DNA of 34,142 nucleotides from an uncultured Prevotella sp. (GTDB taxonomy: Bacteria; Bacteroidota; Bacteroidia; Bacteroidales; Bacteroidaceae). Within the stretch, counting starts at the first letter, position 1; every line of letters starts with the position of its first letter. Shown here one piece after another: positions 6,813-15,927 of the stretch. The notes under the pieces are model-generated. The model had not been told where the DNA came from and searched no databases. It worked only from the letters and a program-made list of their open reading frames with translations. The position numbers and the translations under genes are program-made. The stretch covers positions 1-34,142 of the forward strand of contig CALUFN010000024.1 of assembly GCA_944319945.1 (NCBI GenBank), in the 5' to 3' direction.

Positions 6813-7310
6813 TTATCGTTGTCTTTTCCTTATATCGTCAAGTATCTTACGCCTCGCCCTCGACAGGATCGTCGCCACCGAGCTTTTCCCTATGCCGAGC
6901 ATGCGCGCTATCTCGTCGGCCGTCTTCATCTCCACCTGCCTCAAGCGTAATATCTTATACTCGGCCGAAGGCAGCCCGGCGAGCCGCCGTTCCAGCCATT
7001 TCATGTCTTCCAGCTCTTCAAGGGCCGTGTCGGGGGCCACCAGTTTCTCGTCTATCAGCTTCCCGCCGGCGTCCAGACCTACCGTGCGGCACTTTCTCGT
7101 CCGATCTATCGACATGTTTTTGGCCATGCATGCCGCCAACCTTTCGGCGTGGGCTTCCCCGTTGAGCTCGTCGCGCAGGGTCCATAGCTTCAGCATCACC
7201 TCTTGCGCGATGTCCTCCGCCCCGTCGCAATCCGACAGCACGGCCACAGCCGTAGACACGGCCTTCCGCCTTAAGCGTGACGCAATATTTTCAAACTCTG
7301 CCTGTTTCAT
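6813..7310 (-). CDS. ECF-type RNA polymerase sigma factor
   Basis: A 165-residue sigma-70-family protein with only regions 2 and 4. Region 2 carries DGAEDIAQEVMLKLWTLRDE and the NMSIDRTR end; region 4 carries LPSAEYKILRLRQVEMKTAD and the helix-turn-helix IARMLGIGKSSVATILSRA. The size fits ECF factors. It is first in a three-gene operon with a membrane anti-sigma-like protein and a secreted protein. No housekeeping TAnnTTTG box is visible in the 390 bases upstream, which would fit autoregulation from its own promoter type (inference). Those bases contain the inverted repeat at 7384-7456. Confidence 0.93.
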   Translation of the reverse strand: MKQAEFENIASRLRRKAVSTAVAVLSDCDGAEDIAQEVMLKLWTLRDELNGEAHAERLAACMAKNMSIDRTRKCRTVGLDAGGKLIDEKLVAPDTALEELEDMKWLERRLAGLPSAEYKILRLRQVEMKTADEIARMLGIGKSSVATILSRARRKILDDIRKRQR

Positions 7311-7383
7311 GAATAGCCTTGTTACTTACATAAACGTAATATCAGGCCGAAACTAAACCTGCGTTAACATATTTTACACTTTT

Positions 7384-7456
7384 GAATTTAGAGAAGTTAA
7401 AGCCAAAAGTCCTGTCCCATTCAGACAAGGCATTTGGCTTTAACTTCTCTAAATTC
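7384..7456. repeat. Perfect 24-bp inverted repeat between sigma and isomerase genes
   Basis: Bases 7384-7407 and 7433-7456 are exact reverse complements (arms begin GAATTTAGAGAAG and end CTTCTCTAAATTC) around a 25-base loop. It sits in the 393-base gap between two divergent genes (7311-7703), where I see no other gene. RNA from either direction would form a long hairpin. It could be a cruciform, a regulator site, or a remnant of a small transposable repeat. Confidence 0.9.
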
Positions 7457-7469
7457 CGAAAAAGGTAAT

Positions 7470-7514
7470 GGCTTTAACTTCTTTAACTTCTCTAAATTCT
7501 TTAAATTCCGAAAA
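7470..7514. repeat. Partial tandem copies of the inverted-repeat arm
   Basis: Immediately right of the 24-bp inverted repeat the motif CTTTAACTTCTCTAAATTC is repeated in degraded form (7471-7482, 7483-7499, 7500-7514), also with the CCGAAAA that follows the first arm. A frame from 7468 to 7680 through it reads LTSLTSLNSLNSE and then unrelated residues; that is the repeat translated and I do not call it a gene. The rest of the gap, to 7703, shows nothing I recognise. Confidence 0.75.
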
Positions 7515-7703
7515 TCAAGAGTACATACACGACTTGTTTCCGTCGATACTTATGGATGAAAAGCGCAAATATGAATATTACGGCAGACAAAACGTTCGTC
7601 CGCATTCGCGCGCTGATCTCGTAAGCAGCCGTCGGCTCCGCGCATGTACGGGAGACAACGGACGCACGCCGGTAAATTAATTACAAAATAAAAAAGACAG
7701 ACC

Positions 7704-9122
7704 ATGTTAGTAAACACTAAAGCAAGAGTGGGCGTATTTTCAATCGCCCTGGGCGCATACCTGCCCCAATTCCCGTCGTTGGTGCCCGAGTTCGAGGCCC
7801 AATACGAGGTTTTCAAGAAGATGATTCCGGATACGGTTGAGATAATCGACGGAGGCCTGGTTACCACCAAAGAGCAGTCGCAGGCGGCAGGCGACAAGTT
7901 CCGCGCCGCCGACGTAGACATCGTAATGATGCAGCTGCTCACCTACGCCACGTCTTACAACATGCTCCCGGCCGTCAAGGATCTTGACGTGCCCGTAGTG
8001 CTCGTAAACATCCAGAAGCTCAAGGCCCTCGACTACGGCCATACAGACATAGCCTCTTGGCTGGGCGAAGGCTATGCCTGCGGTGCCGTGGGTGAGATGG
8101 TGGCCGACCTTGAACGCTACGGCAAGCGCCACGCCGTGATCACGGGAGTAGTAGAAGGCGGCGACCCGCAGGTGCAGGCAGAGATCGACGACTGGTGCCG
8201 CGCGGCCCAGACGAGAAGGCGCTTCCGCGACACCAACATCGCCCAAATAGGCCGCCCGTATCCCGGAATGATGGACTTGTATATCGACGAGTCAAACCTT
8301 TACCGCCGCATGCACCTCTACACGAAGCAGTTTGACTGGGAGAAGATGTGGGCCATAGCCGACGACATCACGGACGAAGAAGCCGTCCGCGCTAAGGCCC
8401 AAGACATACTCGACACCTTCGACATCGAGGGCGGCGGCAGCATAGAGGAAGTTTGGGAGATGGCCAAATACGTAGTAGCCTTCGAGCGGTGGGTGAAAGA
8501 CGAGCGGCTCGGCCTCATCGCGTCGCATTACGACGGCTACGCCCAAGGCAAGGCCGGCGTGCTCGACTCGATGCTCATCCCCGCCTTCTCGATGCTCATC
8601 AAGCAAGGCACGGCCTGCGCCGTAGAGGGCGACATGAAGGTGGCCATGGCCATGAGCATAATGAAGACCATATCGGGCACTGGGCAGCTGGCCGAGATGT
8701 ACTCGATCGACTTCAACGACGACATCGCCATCATAGGCCACAGCGGCTCGGGCGACGCCGACATATCCGACAAGAAGCCGACGATGAAGATCGTGAAAGT
8801 GTTCCACGGCAAGACCGGCGGCGGATACCTCACGCAGTTCTATCCATACTTGGGCCCCGTCACCTATCTCGCGATCACGCAAGACGGCGACGGCCGCTTC
8901 AAGTTCGTAGCGGCCGAGGGCGTAAACGAACCCGGAAAGACGCTCTCGTTCGGCGACACCAACATGCGCACGCGCTTCACGTGCGGCGCGCGCGACTTCG
9001 TTACGCGCTGGAGCGAGTGCGGCCCCACCCACCACTTCGCCGCCGCCACGGGCCGCCACATTGACACGATACTCAAGGTGGCCAAGATATTCAACGTGCC
9101 CGTAGACGTAGTTACAAGGTAA
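7704..9122 (+). CDS. L-arabinose/L-fucose isomerase family protein
   Basis: A 472-residue cytosolic protein of the araA/fucI superfamily of Mn-dependent ketol isomerases. The N-terminal Rossmann-like part has VGVFSIALGAYLPQFP and DVDIVMMQLLTYATSYN (about 70-86). Candidate metal and catalytic residues are E309 (CAVEGD), H346 (IIGHSGSG) and H443/H444 (GPTHHFA); the last resembles the C-terminal His ligand region of AraA. The fourth ligand (E306 in E. coli AraA) is not obvious and may be replaced around SHYDGYAQG (275-282). The length is near AraA (about 500). No kinase, transporter or regulator for a pentose lies beside it, so the substrate (arabinose, fucose or another sugar) cannot be set from context. 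It is divergent from the sigma operon. Confidence 0.82.
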   Translation: MLVNTKARVGVFSIALGAYLPQFPSLVPEFEAQYEVFKKMIPDTVEIIDGGLVTTKEQSQAAGDKFRAADVDIVMMQLLTYATSYNMLPAVKDLDVPVVLVNIQKLKALDYGHTDIASWLGEGYACGAVGEMVADLERYGKRHAVITGVVEGGDPQVQAEIDDWCRAAQTRRRFRDTNIAQIGRPYPGMMDLYIDESNLYRRMHLYTKQFDWEKMWAIADDITDEEAVRAKAQDILDTFDIEGGGSIEEVWEMAKYVVAFERWVKDERLGLIASHYDGYAQGKAGVLDSMLIPAFSMLIKQGTACAVEGDMKVAMAMSIMKTISGTGQLAEMYSIDFNDDIAIIGHSGSGDADISDKKPTMKIVKVFHGKTGGGYLTQFYPYLGPVTYLAITQDGDGRFKFVAAEGVNEPGKTLSFGDTNMRTRFTCGARDFVTRWSECGPTHHFAAATGRHIDTILKVAKIFNVPVDVVTR

Positions 9123-9162
9123 GGGCGTCGCGGCGCCGCCTTTCACGGAGCGGCTACAAGGC

Positions 9163-9211
9163 AAGGCTACGGGGGCTACGGCTAATCAAGCGGTAGCCTC
9201 CCCGTAGCCTT
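9163..9211. terminator. Inverted repeat between isomerase and tolC-like gene, probable bidirectional terminator
   Basis: AAGGCTACGGGGGCTAC (9163-9179) is complementary to 9193-9211 apart from a two-base bulge, with a 13-base loop. It lies between convergent genes and overlaps the tolC-like stop codon at 9182-9184. There is no strong T run, so termination is likely but not certain. Confidence 0.55.
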
Positions 9212-10498
9212 CAGGTATTCCGTTTCATAAATCTTATATCCGGTCAGCGCCTCAATCAGACTGCTTTGTGCCCGTAACCATTGCGACTGAGCATCCATCA
9301 GGTCGGAGAGTGGACACAGGCCGGCGGCGTAGCTGATGCGCTCTTGGCGGAGGTTAGCTTCCGCCTGCTTTAACCCTATACATGCCGTGCTTACAAGTTT
9401 GTGAGCATTGTTCAGATTTGTTATTGCTTGTTCTACCTCAAGCCTCAACAGGCGTTCGGTTTTCTGCAGGCTGAGCCTTGCGTTGTCAGCCTCGATTTTC
9501 GCCTTTCTTATTTTCTTTAAGCCTGAGCCCCAGTTAAATACAGGTATGCTTACCGATGCCATTACGACGAGAATGTCGTCTTTGTAGTTTTGCGTGAACG
9601 GCACTGCGTTACCGGCGGCATCTGCCGTCATGCCGTTCAACTTGATGTTGCCGTAGTAAGAGTAATTGGCCGACAAGCCGACGGTTGGCAATATTTCGGC
9701 GCGCGCCATCTTTACTTGATGTTCGGCGGCTTTTACTTGCAGCCCGAGCAAACCAAGTTCTGGGCGCAGGGTGATGTCGGCACTAAGGCCGGAAGGTGGC
9801 TGCGTAGTGATAATCGTGTCAGTAGGGACGATTCGTGTGTCCACGCTGCATCCTATCACGCTACACAACGACATGTTGCACAGTTCGGCACCACTCTCAG
9901 CCTTGTTTAGTTGGTAATTTATCTCACTTTGCTTTGCCTGCACGCGCAGTAGATCGTTGTCGGTGGCCATGCCTGCGTCGAGGCCCGTTTGCGTCTGGCG
10001 GTAGAGCGTGTCCATCTGCGCCTTATATGCGCGTAGCATCCTTACTTTCCATTTTACGGCGATGAGGCTCCAATAGGCTATGTCGGCATCGGCCACCACT
10101 TGCATTTTCGTTTTTCGGTAGTTCTCTATGCTGCTTTCACATCCTATCTCGGCAAGGCGTTTGCCCGCTCGTATCCTGCCTCCGGCATAAATGGGCTGGG
10201 TCAGGGTGATCCCGGCCATATACATGCCGCGCATTTGCAACTGCATGCCCATCATGTCGATGTTCGGGGCAATGTATGCTCCCGTCACCGAAGAACTTAT
10301 TTTGGGCAAGTAAGCGGCCATAGCCACACCTTTGTCTGCCTCAGCCTACTTCACGGCGTTGTCTGCACGCAGTAGGTCTTCATCGTGGGCAACGGCCATG
10401 CTGCGGCAGTCGTTTATCGACAAGTGTAACGTTTCTTGCGCCTTTACGGTGGTTACGATGCAAAAGGCGGTGATGTAAAGTAATATTCGTTTGTCCAT
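9182..10498 (-). pseudogene. TolC-like outer-membrane efflux protein, interrupted by an in-frame TAG
   Basis: The frame from ATG 10498 reads a good signal peptide (MDKRILLYITAFCIVTTVKA, then QE) and the start of an outer-membrane factor, LSINDCRSMA, then a TAG at 10348-10346 (codon 51) in ...DNAVK*AEADKG..., and continues open to 9182. Read through, it is 438 residues, the normal TolC family length, with the family's repeats (LTQPIYAGGRIRAGK, later VSIPVFNWGSGLKK) and alternating helical stretches. Glutamine (CAG) is the most natural residue at the stop. The gene is third in the adaptor-pump-channel operon, but its product would be truncated unless the stop is suppressed or the base is a sequencing error. 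No good ATG directly after the stop would restore a signal peptide. Confidence 0.9.
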
Positions 10499-10510
10499 AT
10501 CTCTTTATAT

Positions 10511-10562
10511 TTTCAGCAGATGGGTAAACAAGGAGATTTCAGCAGATGGGTAAACAAGGAGA
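10511..10562. repeat. Perfect 26-bp tandem duplication
   Basis: Two identical 26-base units (each TTTCAGCAGATGGGTAAACA plus six more bases) stand back to back at 10511-10536 and 10537-10562, in the gap between the pump gene stop and the tolC-like start. This has the look of a recent slippage or duplication event. Confidence 0.95.
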
Positions 10563-10582
10563 TTATAGCCTTGTCAGCTTAT

Positions 10583-13500
10583 TCACTCGTCTGCTTTAAT
10601 TTTAAACAGTGCGCTATAGAATAGCGGAAGGAGAAGCAACGTAATTATCGTGCCGATTGTTAGTCCGCCCATTATTGTTATCGCCATTGAACCGTACATA
10701 GGGTCGCCCAATAACGGTATCATGCCGACTATGGTGGTTAGCGAGGCCATCAGTACGGGGCGCACGCGGGATACAGTAGCTTCGATGACGGCCGTGTAAG
10801 CAGACTTATGTTCTTCCGTCTGCAGACGGTTTATCTCGTCAACGAGCACGATCGCGTTTTTCACCATCATACCTACAAGTCCCATAACGCCGATAATGGG
10901 CATGAACGTAAACGGCTTGCGGAAAGCGAGCAGCGCAGGAGTTATTCCGCAGAACACGAACGGGAAACACATAAGTATCAAGATTACCTTCTTCCAGTTG
11001 TTGAACAACAGCAACAGGGCCAACAACACGATGAAGATTGTTATCGGCACGTATTCCATTAGTCCGCCTATCGCTTCGTCTTGAAGTTCGCTTTCACCAA
11101 TCCATTTCATCTTGTAGCCATCAGGCAATGCGATGGCTTCGATTTGTTCTTTTATCTCGGACACCACTTTTGCCGGCGTAGCTTCATATAAGTCAGTATT
11201 GGGATCGCATTCGGCTTCGATGGCACGTTGGCCGTTCACCCTGAGCACAACGTTTTCGTCCCAAGAAAGTCCAACACCGTCCGTAACAGAGCTTAGAGGT
11301 ACGCTTCTCATCATCTCGTCTTTCATCTCGCCGATGCTTCCGCCTCCGGTGGCAACCGTTCGCAGCGCATCGCCAGACAGGTGAACGTTCAACGTGCTCC
11401 ATACGGGTATGCAGTCCAAGTCCTTTATACGGCTGCCGTCTGCATTGCGCACGTTAAGATTCACCATTACTTGGCGATCTTGGTCGTTAATCACGCCTAC
11501 GGGCAGTCCGTCAGTGGCGGCCATAAGTGCATTGCCGACATCGCTACGCTCTATGCCTGCATGCAAAGCCCAGGGACGATTGTAGTCGGCCACGAGTACC
11601 TTGCCGTGTGATTTCCAATTGTTTTCAACTGAGTACGGGTCAACGTATTGACAGCTACGCATTATTTCTTCGGCCTGACGGCTAAGGTCACGCAGCATTG
11701 CCGGGTCGGGACCGCTGAACTCTACTTCCACCGTATGCGACGTGTCTATTGAGAAGTTGTATTTGCGTATCCGTATATAAGCGTCGGGATACTTTTCGCG
11801 CAGCTGTTCCCTTATCTTCGGAATCTGCTTCATAACGGTTTCGTAGTCCTTGCAGTCTACCATCAGTTCGCCGTAGCAGTCTCCTCCGGCCGTCATCGGA
11901 CGAACGAGGCAATAGCGTGCCGGGGCACTGCCCATGCTTGCTGCGACGCGTTCTACTTCAGGTTTTTTTCTCCAACATATTGCTTATTTCAAGCAAGTCA
12001 TTTTTCACCCTGTCCGGACCGCTCTACGCAGGCAGGTAATATTCAACGACGAACTGCTTGTAATCGAAATCGGGGAAGAACAGGTTTTTCACTTTAGTGA
12101 ATCCGAATATACACAATAAGAGTACGCCGACGGCTACGAATATTGTCAGCTTTCGGTTGGCAATCAGTATTGCTATCGTGTGGCGGACGAAGCGGTGTAC
12201 CGGTGAGTTCATCACTCTATCAACCTTCTTCTTCGACTCCCTTACCGGAAGCCACGACTTGGCACACACCGGCACTTGGATCAATACAAGCACCCAACTG
12301 ATTAACAGGCTGACACACAACACGAGGAACAGATCACTGGCGTATTCGCCGACCGAACCCGGACAAAGGTAGATACAGACGAATGTCGACGCGGCGATAA
12401 CCGTCGCCCCAAGCAGCGGCATCGCCGTGTTGCGCCCTATGCGGTATAGGTAAGTCTTCGGCCCGAGTCCACGCTACTTGTCTATCAATATCCCGTCCAT
12501 TATAACGATGGCGTTGTCTACGAGCATGCCCATCGCCACGATAAACGCACCAAGCGATATGCGTTGAAGTGTCGTACCGCAGACCAACAGGATAGGAAAC
12601 GACAAGGCTATGGTGAGGATTAGCCCGAAGCCTATTATTACGCCACTACATAGCCCCATTGTAAAAATCAGTACGAGGATGACGATTACAACAGATTCTA
12701 CAAGGTTTATCATAAACGAGTTTATCGCTTCGTCCACTTTGTCGGGTTGGAAGAAGATTTTCTCGGTTTCCATTCCTAAGGGTACACGTTTCATCGCTTC
12801 AGCCAGTTTTTCGTCGACGAGTTTGCCTACGTCTGGTACGATGGCGTCATCCTCCATAGCCAGGCAGATAGCCAACGCAGGTTTGCCTTCAACGAAAAAT
12901 CCGTTGCGTTGCGGCTCTGCGTAACTGCGCTCTATATTCGCAATGTCGCCCAAACGCAATTGTTTGCCGTCAGCCGTATTTATGATAATGTCGCTTATGT
13001 CTTTTTCGTCCTTGACAACTCCTGACACGCCGATGCGCAGCCTGTCGCCGTCAATCGAATAATTGCCGGCGTTTACTGTCTTTCTGGCATTGTTGAGTGC
13101 CGACATTATCTGTGTCGGTATTATGCCGTTGCGCAAGATATATTCACGAGGTATGGTGATATTTACAACTTCGTTGCGGTTGCCTACAATGTTCGCTCTT
13201 TTCACACCTTTGACGGTGAGCAGTTCACGGCGTATCATCTTGGCGTATTTATACAGTTCAGGATATGTGTAGCCATCGCCCGTGAAGGCATAGAATATGC
13301 CGTAAACATCCATTATGTCGTCGATTACGACGGGCGTGTAACATCCTTGAGGAAGCGATGCGGCCATGTCGTTTACCTTACGGCGCAGAAGGTCGAAGTG
13401 TTGTTCGAGGTTTTCAAGCGGAACTGTCATAAGGAACTCTACAGTGAACGTGGCCATGCCGTCGCTGCATTCGGCCTTTATTTCCTTGACGTCAGGCAGC

Positions 13501-13720
13501 GTCCTCAACGCATCTTCCATAGGCAAAGCCACCTTCAGCTCACCTCGTGGGCACCGGCTCCAGGATATGGCACGGCCACCATAGCCTGCTTTACGGCTAC
13601 GACCGGATCTTCAAGTTTCGGCATTTGGGCGAATGCTATTGCTCCGGCGATGATGATGCCGACCACGACCGACCAAAACAGCGTGGTGCGGCGCATGAAA
13701 AATTCGGTTATCTTCGTCAT
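10583..13720 (-). pseudogene. RND efflux pump permease, broken by two frameshifts and two TAG codons
   Basis: The region is 3138 bases, equal to 1046 codons, the usual length of an AcrB/MexB-like inner-membrane pump, but it is split into four frames. (1) Start to 13535: MTKITEFFMRRTTLFWSVVV, ending ...AHEVS*; one base is missing near 13541 (expected HEVELKVALPMED). (2) To 12474: includes GMLVDNAIVIMDG of the central membrane helices and ends at TAG in ILIDK*RGLGPK. (3) To 12024: ends at TAG in YYLPA*SGPDRV. (4) An A7 run at 11963-11969 holds one extra base before KPEVERVAASMGSAPAR, and the last frame runs to 10583. The two indels cancel. The start overlaps the adaptor stop as ATGA. Substrate is unknown. 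Either a recent pseudogene or an error-bearing assembly. Confidence 0.93.
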
Positions 13721-14775
13721 AACAGGCCTCCTACGTTTGTCTTTGAACCTTCGTCGATTACTTTTACCTTTTCACCTTCATGCAATGCGTTGACTCCAGC
13801 TTTCACTATGCGTTCGCCGCCGTCAAGTCCCGACGTGACAACGGCGTTGCCCGACGCGTCAATGCCGTTTACGGTTACTTTGCGTTTATTCACGACAGAC
13901 TGTTCGTTTACCGTCCATACATAAGTTGTGCCCTTCTCTTGGAACACCGAGTGTAACGGAATTGCAAACGTGTCGCCTGAACCTGGTGCCGCCATTCTTA
14001 CCTCTATGCCTATGTTCATTCCGCCGGTGAGCTGCTCGGCTGGTTTGTTTGCAAAGGCGAGCCGCATCTTGTAAAGTTGCGTGGCGTCGGCTTTCGGCGT
14101 GATGCTTATTATACGCATCGGCAAAGGCTCGCCACCGTATAAAGGACAACACATCACGCTGATAATGTTTTTATTGTCGAGATACAAGTCGGCCGGAATG
14201 TCCACTTCCACTTCCTTACCGCTTGTGTCGAGCAGGGTTATCACAGGCATCCCAGCGTCGACCATTTCGGCTTCGTCAAAGTTCACCTTGTCTACGTAGC
14301 CAGCCGTCGGCGCGTAGAGTCGTGTGTAGTTTAGTTTGTTTTTATTCGTCTGCAACTTAATCCTTACCTGTTTCAGTCCTGCAAGCGCTTTTTCGTAGTC
14401 GTTGGTTGATATGCTTTTGCCCTTATATAATATTTCGAGGCGCTTCGTTTCGTTAGCCAATTGGTCGTATTGTGCTTGCAGGGCATCTACTCCGAGCTTG
14501 TAGTCGGCGTTGTCGAGCGTAGCTATCAGTTGGCCACGCCTTACGTAGCCGCCCTCTTTTACGGCTATACGTTTGATTTGTCCGGGTGTCTTGAAACCGA
14601 GGTTTATTTCTTTCGCCTCTTTCACTATTCCCGTAAATCGTTTCGTGCTTTCCTCGCTGTTTCTTACAGGTCGGGTGGTCATAATACTGTGCACCGATGC
14701 TTTTAACGGCTGCCTGCCATTGCATCCGCAAAGCAGGCACGACAGTATTGCCAAGATGATAAGTCCGCTCTTCAT
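13717..14775 (-). CDS. RND efflux periplasmic adaptor lipoprotein (membrane fusion protein)
   Basis: A 352-residue lipoprotein, with signal peptide and lipobox LCGC giving acylation at C18. It carries the adaptor-family order: N-terminal beta strand with FTGIVKEAKEINLGFKTPGQ, a lipoyl half-motif (KEGGYVRRGQLIATLD), a coiled-coil hairpin about 95-150, the second lipoyl half (RLYAPTAGYVDKVNFDEAEM), a beta-barrel and a C-terminal proximal domain (KRKVTVNGIDASGNAVVTSG). It links the inner-membrane pump to the outer-membrane channel. Intact, unlike the two genes after it. First gene of the efflux operon, divergent from an AraC-type regulator that likely controls it. Confidence 0.9.
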   Translation of the reverse strand: MKSGLIILAILSCLLCGCNGRQPLKASVHSIMTTRPVRNSEESTKRFTGIVKEAKEINLGFKTPGQIKRIAVKEGGYVRRGQLIATLDNADYKLGVDALQAQYDQLANETKRLEILYKGKSISTNDYEKALAGLKQVRIKLQTNKNKLNYTRLYAPTAGYVDKVNFDEAEMVDAGMPVITLLDTSGKEVEVDIPADLYLDNKNIISVMCCPLYGGEPLPMRIISITPKADATQLYKMRLAFANKPAEQLTGGMNIGIEVRMAAPGSGDTFAIPLHSVFQEKGTTYVWTVNEQSVVNKRKVTVNGIDASGNAVVTSGLDGGERIVKAGVNALHEGEKVKVIDEGSKTNVGGLL

Positions 14776-14797
14776 ATCCGATTGTTTTTTGATGCTG

Positions 14798-14805
14798 CAA
14801 AGTTA
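14798..14805 (-). promoter_or_regulatory. -7 box of the efflux operon promoter
   Basis: TAACTTTG on the minus strand, a full match to TAnnTTTG, followed by GC as elsewhere. The nearest upstream TTG (14830-14828) is 22 bases away, a poor -33. A weak basal promoter that needs the divergent activator is a reasonable reading. Confidence 0.6.
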
Positions 14806-14891
14806 CTCGGTTTATTGTCCAATTCTACAATCCGATCAGCTTACAAAATATTCTAAAGGATGAATATGCAGGCATTTCAGGACGAATATTA

Positions 14892-14922
14892 TTGCAATTT
14901 TTGTATGAAATGTCTATTTTTG
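14892..14922 (+). promoter_or_regulatory. Promoter of the AraC-type regulator
   Basis: TTG (14892-14894), a 20-base spacer and TATTTTTG (14915-14922) fit the Bacteroidota consensus. The leader to ATG 15010 would be about 80 bases. The 234-base divergent gap 14776-15009 holds both promoters and probably the regulator's binding sites. Confidence 0.6.
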
Positions 14923-15009
14923 CATAAAACAAGCTGTGCTCGGGGAAGTTTTAAAGTAAACAATCTTCCCTCTTGCTTGCATTACCTCTGCATATGAAAG
15001 TGGATTTTT

Positions 15010-15927
15010 ATGAAAACAGTAGCTGCGTTTGATAATTTGTATATGTCGATGTTGCCGGTAACGGGGCGCACGTTGGTGTTTAACAATGAGTTCATGCTCG
15101 ACGACAACTTCGGCCTGCCGCCGAACCATGAAGATATAGAGGCTTTCGTAAAGGCGGGCCGTCCTTTTAAAATCAATTTTACGATGATGTTGCTGTGTAC
15201 GGAAGGCGTGATGCGCGTAAGGGTGAACTTGCGGGATTTTCGTCTTGAAAAGAACGTAGTTCTCGTTGTGTTGCCCGGTTCGATAGGAGAATGTCTCGAG
15301 TTCGGCGACGATTGCCGTTTAGCCGTAATCGCTTATTCGGGTAATAGTTACGGCGACGCGGCTGATCCGGCTTTCTCCATTCCAATAATGAAGTATTTGT
15401 CGGCCGATTCGTTGATACGCGTTTCGGCTGAAGAGATGGGCGTTGCGCTTGTCTTGTACAAGGCCATGCGTATGACGTTTGAGCGCAACGGATTCCGCTT
15501 CAAGCGCGAGGCTCTCGGCGGATACATGCAGGTGTTGTTCTGTTACGGTTACCAATGGATGTGCGATTACGAGGATAGCGGCGCCGGCGGCAAGCCGGCA
15601 GGCCGCCGACAGCAGCTGTTCGAGCGGTACCTCCACTTGGTGCAGCGCCATTACGCCGGGCAGCGCAGCGTGTCGTTTTACGCCGGCAAGATGTGCGTCA
15701 CGCCGAAATACCTCTCGGCCGTGGTGCGCCAAGCGAGCGGACGCTTCGCAGGCGATTGGATAAGGGGGCGCGTAGTGCTTGAGGCTAAGGCTCTTTTGCG
15801 GACAAGGCTGTACACCGTCCAACAGGTCAGCGACATGCTCGGCTTCGCCAACCCTTCGTTTTTCGCCAAATACTTCAAGGCCGCCACTGGCGTACCGCCG
15901 AGGAAATATATGTTAAGTGAAGGGTGA
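15010..15927 (+). CDS. AraC family transcriptional regulator
   Basis: A 305-residue protein. The first 170 residues have the beta-rich look of a cupin-like sensor domain (e.g. INFTMMLLCTEGVMRVRVNL, where an effector would bind). The C-terminal third is the double helix-turn-helix: first HTH around YAGKMCVTPKYLSAVVRQAS, second in YTVQQVSDMLGFANPSFFAK, closing with the typical FKAATGVPPRKYM. It is divergent from the efflux operon with a shared 234-base promoter region, so control of that operon is the natural inference. The reading frame is intact even though two of its presumed targets are broken. The stop codon lies at the start of a run of 16-bp tandem repeats. Confidence 0.9.
   Translation: MKTVAAFDNLYMSMLPVTGRTLVFNNEFMLDDNFGLPPNHEDIEAFVKAGRPFKINFTMMLLCTEGVMRVRVNLRDFRLEKNVVLVVLPGSIGECLEFGDDCRLAVIAYSGNSYGDAADPAFSIPIMKYLSADSLIRVSAEEMGVALVLYKAMRMTFERNGFRFKREALGGYMQVLFCYGYQWMCDYEDSGAGGKPAGRRQQLFERYLHLVQRHYAGQRSVSFYAGKMCVTPKYLSAVVRQASGRFAGDWIRGRVVLEAKALLRTRLYTVQQVSDMLGFANPSFFAKYFKAATGVPPRKYMLSEG

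Noticed and set aside
7468-7680. Plus-strand frame of 70 codons before the isomerase gene
   Set aside because: Its first part is the translated arm repeat (LTSLTSLNSLNSE) and the rest has no recognisable protein character.
8292-9164. Minus-strand frame of 290 codons opposite the isomerase
   Set aside because: Low-complexity Val/Ala/Arg composition typical of a codon-bias shadow; the plus strand has clear isomerase motifs.
9182-10498. Genome-wide reassignment of TAG to glutamine
   Set aside because: ligA and the tolC-like gene end at TAG in the expected place, so TAG works as a stop; only local suppression or mutation remains possible.
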